A stretch of 64,000 nucleotides of DNA, taken from positions 3,963 to 67,962 of the forward strand of contig CAJUAU010000016.1 of the NCBI GenBank assembly GCA_910584645.1, in the 5' to 3' direction. Position numbers and translations under genes: made by a program. Source of the stretch: an uncultured Eubacterium sp. Its GTDB lineage: Bacteria; Bacillota; Clostridia; Lachnospirales; Lachnospiraceae. The stretch's first letter is position 1. Each line of letters starts with the position of its first letter. Below the pieces are notes generated by a model that saw only the letters and a list, made by a program, of their open reading frames with translations, was not told the origin of the DNA and did not search any database. This document shows positions 60,361-64,000 of the stretch, piece by piece.

Positions 60361-61036
60361 TATACTGGGGGTCAGCCGGGATGCCAGCGACCGAGAGATC
60401 AAACGGGCGTACCGGAATATGAGCCGGAAGTACCATCCGGATTCCTATGCCAGCAGCTCTGCGGCAGAAGCGGAGGCAGCGGCGGAGAAATTTAAACAGA
60501 TACAGGAGGCCTACAACCAGATTGTCAATGAGAGATCCGGCAGATCTTCCGGGGGGTATGGAGGCGCTTATGGCGGTTATGGAGGCAGCCAGTCCTATTC
60601 CGAAGAGGACCAGCATCTGATGGCGGCGATCAATTATATCCGTGCCAGAAGGTATAACGAAGCGATCAATGTACTGAATGGCATTGGTAACCGCAGCGGA
60701 CGGTGGTATTACCTGAGTTCGGTGGCCAATATGGGACTTGGTAATAACGTGGTGGCCCAGGATTATGCCAAAAAGGCAGTGGAACTCGAACCGGATAACA
60801 TGGAATTCCGTCAGTATTACCAGCAGCTGCAGAATGGCGGCGGATTTAGTTCCTTTGGCGGTTATGGAAGTCCCTTTGGAGGAGGCTATGGGGGCGGCTA
60901 TGGCGGTTACGGTGGTTACGGAAGCTACGGAGGCGGCAGTTATAATTCCTGTGGCACCGGAAATCTCTGTTGTGATCTGTGGTGTGCGGACACCCTCTGT
61001 GAGTGTATGGGAGGAGACCTTTGCTCATGTATGTAA
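60338..61036 (+). CDS. J-domain (DnaJ-like) protein with Gly-rich linker and Cys-rich tail
   Basis: A 232-residue protein. The J domain (about 5-66: DPYSILGVSRDASDREIKRAYRNMSRKYHPD, HPD motif intact) stimulates DnaK-type Hsp70s. A Gly/Tyr/Ser-rich linker (about 68-88) precedes a TPR-like helical part (about 90-168), then a second Gly/Tyr-rich stretch and a tail with eight Cys in about 29 residues (CGTG, CC, C, CEC, CSC). This is not canonical DnaJ: the zinc-finger and substrate domains are missing. RBS GGAG precedes ATG 60338. Overlaps both neighbours. Confidence 0.85.
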   Translation: MMISDPYSILGVSRDASDREIKRAYRNMSRKYHPDSYASSSAAEAEAAAEKFKQIQEAYNQIVNERSGRSSGGYGGAYGGYGGSQSYSEEDQHLMAAINYIRARRYNEAINVLNGIGNRSGRWYYLSSVANMGLGNNVVAQDYAKKAVELEPDNMEFRQYYQQLQNGGGFSSFGGYGSPFGGGYGGGYGGYGGYGSYGGGSYNSCGTGNLCCDLWCADTLCECMGGDLCSCM

Positions 61037-61572
61037 ACAAGACGAAGGCATTGGCAGGAGTGGCACTGCTCTGTGGGTTCAGTGTCCTTTTACAGATGCT
61101 GGGAACTTTTATATCTGTCAACACATTATTTTTTACAGCGCTGGCAGCATATCTAATCGGTTTTTCCATTCATCGGTACGGACTGCGATACGGAGGAATG
61201 CAGCTGGCAGCATGTACTTTATTGGATGTGATGCTGAACCCGGACAAATTTCACTGGATCCTGTATGGGTGTCTGGGGATCTACATTTTTTTCAGTGAGT
61301 TTATTTTCTGCAAAGGGAACCGGATCCAGGACATTAAGAAAAAAATGAGGGTTCAGTTGATTTATAACTGGATCTTGTTTAATATAATATATATCCCTCT
61401 GGTCCTGTTTTTTCAGAACCTGTTATTTGCCGGAACGCTGCCGGGGGGGATCTCTTGCCGTTCTCTCCAGGGTATGGCGGTGCTGTGGCTGGCGGGACAG
61501 GCAGGATGGTTCCTGTACGATAAGGCGTACCGGGTATTCTGCCGGACATTGAGGGAGAGAAAAATTCGATAA
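61027..61572 (+). CDS. Membrane protein of the DUF5685/J-domain cluster
   Basis: A 181-residue protein with about five membrane segments, starting MYVNKTKALAGVALLCGF. No family recognised. The ATG at 61027 is preceded by GGAGGAG within the end of the J-domain gene and overlaps it by ten bases. The last segment is followed by a basic tail (RTLRERKIR), placing the C-terminus in the cytoplasm. Its tight packing suggests a partner in whatever complex the J-domain protein serves. Confidence 0.7.
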   Translation: MYVNKTKALAGVALLCGFSVLLQMLGTFISVNTLFFTALAAYLIGFSIHRYGLRYGGMQLAACTLLDVMLNPDKFHWILYGCLGIYIFFSEFIFCKGNRIQDIKKKMRVQLIYNWILFNIIYIPLVLFFQNLLFAGTLPGGISCRSLQGMAVLWLAGQAGWFLYDKAYRVFCRTLRERKIR

Positions 61573-61587
61573 AAGGAGGAGACAAAA

Positions 61588-62025
61588 ATGCAGTTTGCAG
61601 ATTTACAGAAGGAAATGATCGCTGCCATGAAGGCAAAAGATAAGGTGAGAAAGGATGCTATTTCTTCGCTGGTATCCGCAGCGAAAAAAGTCGCTATTGA
61701 CGAGGGATGCCGGGATGATATATCAGAGGATATCGTCACCAGAGTGGTGATGAAAGAGATGAAGACGGTGAAGGAGCAGATCGACGCCTGCCCTGACGAC
61801 CGCGCGGAGCTGCGGGCAGAGTATCAGGCAAGATATGATATTATTGCCGAGTTTGCCCCCCAGATGATGTCTGGTGAGGAAGTAGAGAGCTACATCAGGG
61901 AAAAATTTGCCGATGTGGCAGCTACAAAAAATATGGGCCAGATCATGAAAGCGGTTATGGGTGACTTAAAGGGCAAAGCAGAGGGGAAGGTCATCAATGA
62001 AATTGTAAAGAAACTTTGCCAGTAA
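61588..62025 (+). CDS. yqeY: GatB/YqeY domain-containing protein
   Basis: A 145-residue protein matching YqeY, related to the tail domain of GatB: MQFADLQKEMIAAMKAKDKVRKDAISSLVSAAKKVAID, then a helical domain with YDIIAEFAPQMMSGEEVESYI and NMGQIMKAVMGDLKGKAEGKVINEIVKKLC. YqeY may act on tRNA-dependent amidation or other tRNA-related processes; function is unproven. AAAGGAGGAG precedes the ATG. Confidence 0.9.
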   Translation: MQFADLQKEMIAAMKAKDKVRKDAISSLVSAAKKVAIDEGCRDDISEDIVTRVVMKEMKTVKEQIDACPDDRAELRAEYQARYDIIAEFAPQMMSGEEVESYIREKFADVAATKNMGQIMKAVMGDLKGKAEGKVINEIVKKLCQ

Positions 62026-62102
62026 TATCCAGAGGTTAACTTTTTCTGCCTGTCTGCCGAGATATATTTTATAAAAATACACATGAAAGGAGTCATGTCA
62101 GA

Positions 62103-62906
62103 ATGAGTTATAATGCATGGATGCCAGTACAGGATCAGGGAACGGCTGGGAAAACATATCAATACCCGGCAAAAAAGAATGAGCGTACATCCCGTGGGAG
62201 GAGTAATACGGCGGCAGACAGAAACAAAGAGCAGGACAGTTTGTGGGATCTTTCCAAGGAAAGCTATGTGCCTTCTAATGAGGCAGAGCAGTACCAGGCG
62301 AGGAGAACAGAGGCTGCTAAGTCAGGGGCGGCAGGTCAGACGAAACTGAGCAAGAAAGCCCAGGAACTTCTGAAACTGCTGAAAGAGAAATATTCCAATA
62401 TGGATTTTTTTGTGGGCTCCTATTCTTCGGATGCAGAAGCCCAGAGATATCTGAGCCGGGGCACCAAAGAATATAGTGTGCTGATCGATCCGGAGACGTT
62501 AGAGGCGATGGCTGCAGATGAGGATGTAAGGAAGCAGTATGAGGATATTCTTGCCGGGGCAGGGAACCGCCTGGAGGAGCTGAAAGAAAAGCTGGGCAAG
62601 GATGCAGATCAGGTAAAGAGCTTTGGGATCTCCATTGACCGAGAGGGCAAGGTGTCCTACTTTGCGGAACTGGATAAGATCACGGAGTCCAGAAACCAGC
62701 AGTTAGAGCGGGCCAAAGCGAAAAAAGCGGAGGCAAAAAAAGAAGCAGAGAGAAAAGAAGCCAAAGCAGAAGAGGCCGCTGAAAAGGAACAGGAGACGGA
62801 ATCAAATTATGTAAAGGCAGATTCCATCGATGAGCTGGTGAAAAAGATCCGTAATACGATTTCCGGAGATACTCCCTGGTATGAAATTTTTGATGTTACG
62901 ATGTAA
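62103..62906 (+). CDS. DUF6033-like protein
   Basis: A 267-residue cytoplasmic protein. A disordered N-terminus (about 1-75) is followed by the core KLSKKAQELLKLLKEKYSNMDFFVGSYSSDAEAQRYLSRG, which I associate with DUF6033, and a long Lys/Glu/Ala coiled-coil-like segment (about 200-240). No signal peptide. AAAGGAG lies a few bases upstream of the ATG. Function unknown; similar proteins are common near motility or cell-surface genes in Lachnospiraceae, but no such genes are adjacent here. Its end overlaps the converging LysR gene by 11 bases. Confidence 0.7.
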   Translation: MSYNAWMPVQDQGTAGKTYQYPAKKNERTSRGRSNTAADRNKEQDSLWDLSKESYVPSNEAEQYQARRTEAAKSGAAGQTKLSKKAQELLKLLKEKYSNMDFFVGSYSSDAEAQRYLSRGTKEYSVLIDPETLEAMAADEDVRKQYEDILAGAGNRLEELKEKLGKDADQVKSFGISIDREGKVSYFAELDKITESRNQQLERAKAKKAEAKKEAERKEAKAEEAAEKEQETESNYVKADSIDELVKKIRNTISGDTPWYEIFDVTM

Positions 62907-63804
62907 GATTGTGAAACATCAGGCGGAATTTTTCCGCAGAGGGATTGAAGAAAGATTCCTGTGAATATGCAAAACCAACGGTGCGCTGAGAGATATTTTG
63001 TTCTAAGGATATCTCGGTCAGCGTGCCGTTTTTTATGTCTGTCTCAACCAGATCCCGGATCACGCAGGCCACACCCAGCCCAATCCGGGCAAATTCCACC
63101 AGAAGTTCCATATTGCTCGTCTCTAAGATCTGTCCAGTCTCGATGGAATGATCCCGGAAATAATGTTCCACATGCTGTCTGGAGATATTTCCCTCATCCA
63201 TGAGCATAAGGGTGGCTGCTTTGAAAAACAGGCCGGTGTGTCTGGTGTGGTCCACTTTCTCCCGGAGTTTGAGGTTGTCCAGATAAGATGGGGAGGCCAC
63301 GAAAGTATAAGACAGATGGGACAGGGGAGTAAAGGTCAGCTGCCTCACAGCATTAGTCTCTGCTACCAGCCCAAGATCCAGCTTGTTTTCTAAAAGCCTG
63401 GAAGCAGTTTCTGCCGATGAAAGGCAGTCGATGGTAATGGTGACATGGGGGTTTTTCTGAATATACTGCTGCAGGAGAGGAAGCATGATGTGTTTGCAGA
63501 GAGTGGTGCTGACACCGATATGAAGGTGCCCTACTTCCAGTTCCCGGTTTCGTTTCAGCTGCAGTTCTCCTTCTTCGATGGAGGAAAATGCCGATGCAAT
63601 ATGCCGGTACAAAAGCTCTCCTTCCTTCGTCAGGGAAACTCCTCTGGATCTTCTGAAAAACAAGGTGGTATTCAGCTGCTGTTCCAGGTTTTTGATGGCT
63701 TTGCTCACTGCTGGCTGGCTTATAAAAAGTTCTTCAGCAGCACGGGAAATATTGCCGGTTTTTGCGGTTGTATAAAAGATATGATAATAGGATAAATTTT
63801 CCAT
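62896..63804 (-). CDS. LysR family transcriptional regulator
   Basis: A 302-residue regulator. The N-terminal HTH (about 1-60): YYHIFYTTAKTGNISRAAEELFISQPAVSKAIKNLEQQLNTTLFFRRSRGVSLTKEGELLYRHI. The effector-binding domain (about 90-295) has the periplasmic-binding fold (HLHIGVSTTLCKHIMLPLLQQYIQKNP, CVIRDLVETD). It is divergent from a gene beyond the window edge. A T-N11-A box and a strong promoter lie in the space between, so it likely controls that neighbour. AGGACATA precedes the ATG. Confidence 0.93.
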   Translation of the reverse strand: MENLSYYHIFYTTAKTGNISRAAEELFISQPAVSKAIKNLEQQLNTTLFFRRSRGVSLTKEGELLYRHIASAFSSIEEGELQLKRNRELEVGHLHIGVSTTLCKHIMLPLLQQYIQKNPHVTITIDCLSSAETASRLLENKLDLGLVAETNAVRQLTFTPLSHLSYTFVASPSYLDNLKLREKVDHTRHTGLFFKAATLMLMDEGNISRQHVEHYFRDHSIETGQILETSNMELLVEFARIGLGVACVIRDLVETDIKNGTLTEISLEQNISQRTVGFAYSQESFFNPSAEKFRLMFHNLTS

Positions 63805-63863
63805 AGGATATGTCCTCCAGATTTGCTTTATTATATCATAAAAGAATAAAAAAGAAAAGAGAT

Positions 63864-63878
63864 ATAACTACAAATTAT
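63864..63878. promoter_or_regulatory. Candidate LysR box (T-N11-A)
   Basis: ATAACTACAAATTAT has ATAA/TTAT dyad ends and the T-N11-A spacing used by LysR regulators. It lies between the LysR gene and the outward promoter. Confidence 0.45.
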
Positions 63879-63900
63879 GGCTTCTATGCAAAAGGGGTAT

Positions 63901-63929
63901 TTTACTTTTTTCTATTTATCTGCTACAAT
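63901..63929 (+). promoter_or_regulatory. Sigma-A promoter of a gene beyond the window edge
   Basis: TTTACT (63901-63906) and TACAAT (63924-63929) with a 17-base spacer, pointing right. The target gene starts after the window end. Confidence 0.65.
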
Positions 63930-64000
63930 GATGGCATGATAAATGAAACGAAAGACTAACTATTAAAAGTCAAGTCTAAAATGAAGAATTTTTTGAATGA

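Overview
The window is a chromosomal piece from an anaerobic, endospore-forming member of the Clostridia, most likely Lachnospiraceae. Evidence: spore genes (gpr, spoIIP), a type A RNase P RNA, the dgt-dnaG-rpoD-trmK block, a DUF4321 protein, and Clostridia-type housekeeping proteins (short MetH, prfC, guaB, ilvH/ilvC, proS). No species can be named from the sequence alone.

Layout. 1-1001: AT-rich relic of an Rhs polymorphic-toxin locus (a 44-codon GC-rich Rhs scrap between two likely immunity genes). 1.1-9.1 kb: alpha/alpha-toroid protein, hotdog thioesterase, secreted beta-helix protein, prfC, tRNA-Gln, guaB, a membrane-anchored amidase, dCMP deaminase, rpsT. 9.3-18.6 kb: gpr, spoIIP, a BspA-like surface protein, two Xre regulators and a LytTR protein, histidine phosphatase + MATE exporter, proS. 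18.6-27.6 kb: metH, two family 2 glycosyltransferases, an LCP protein, ilvH, ilvC, a block of structured repeats, a HAD phosphatase and an HD-GYP protein. 27.7-29.3 kb: MarR-controlled operon of two membrane proteins.

29.4-43.1 kb is the accessory island. It holds a decayed IS3-family element, then a two-gene restriction-like operon: a small PD-(D/E)XK-like protein and a DUF262-DUF1524 (GmrSD-like) protein. A roughly 10.2 kb mobilizable element sits inside the first of these genes at codon 10. It carries a large serine recombinase (TndX/TnpX type), a YdbC-like protein, ParB, a MobV relaxase with a pMV158-type oriT, a RepA-like ATPase, two sigma-like regulators, a Cys-rich KTR protein, a Tet(O)/Tet(32)-group ribosomal protection gene with its attenuating leader, and TnpV. 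The 5' end of the target gene (Shine-Dalgarno, ATG, ten codons) lies left of the element and the rest lies right of it in the same frame. Excision across the shared GTC would rebuild the gene exactly. This is the most interesting thing in the window.

43.1-64 kb returns to core genome: DUF4321, dgt, dnaG, rpoD, trmK, a TGS-domain nucleoside kinase, rnpB, an M29-like aminopeptidase, purE, a YprB-like exonuclease, cardiolipin synthase, ruvAB, a cation diffusion facilitator, a zinc-ribbon / DUF5685 / J-domain / membrane protein cluster, yqeY, a DUF6033-like protein and a LysR regulator. No CRISPR array or prophage was seen. All functions are read from sequence and remembered family features; no database search was run.
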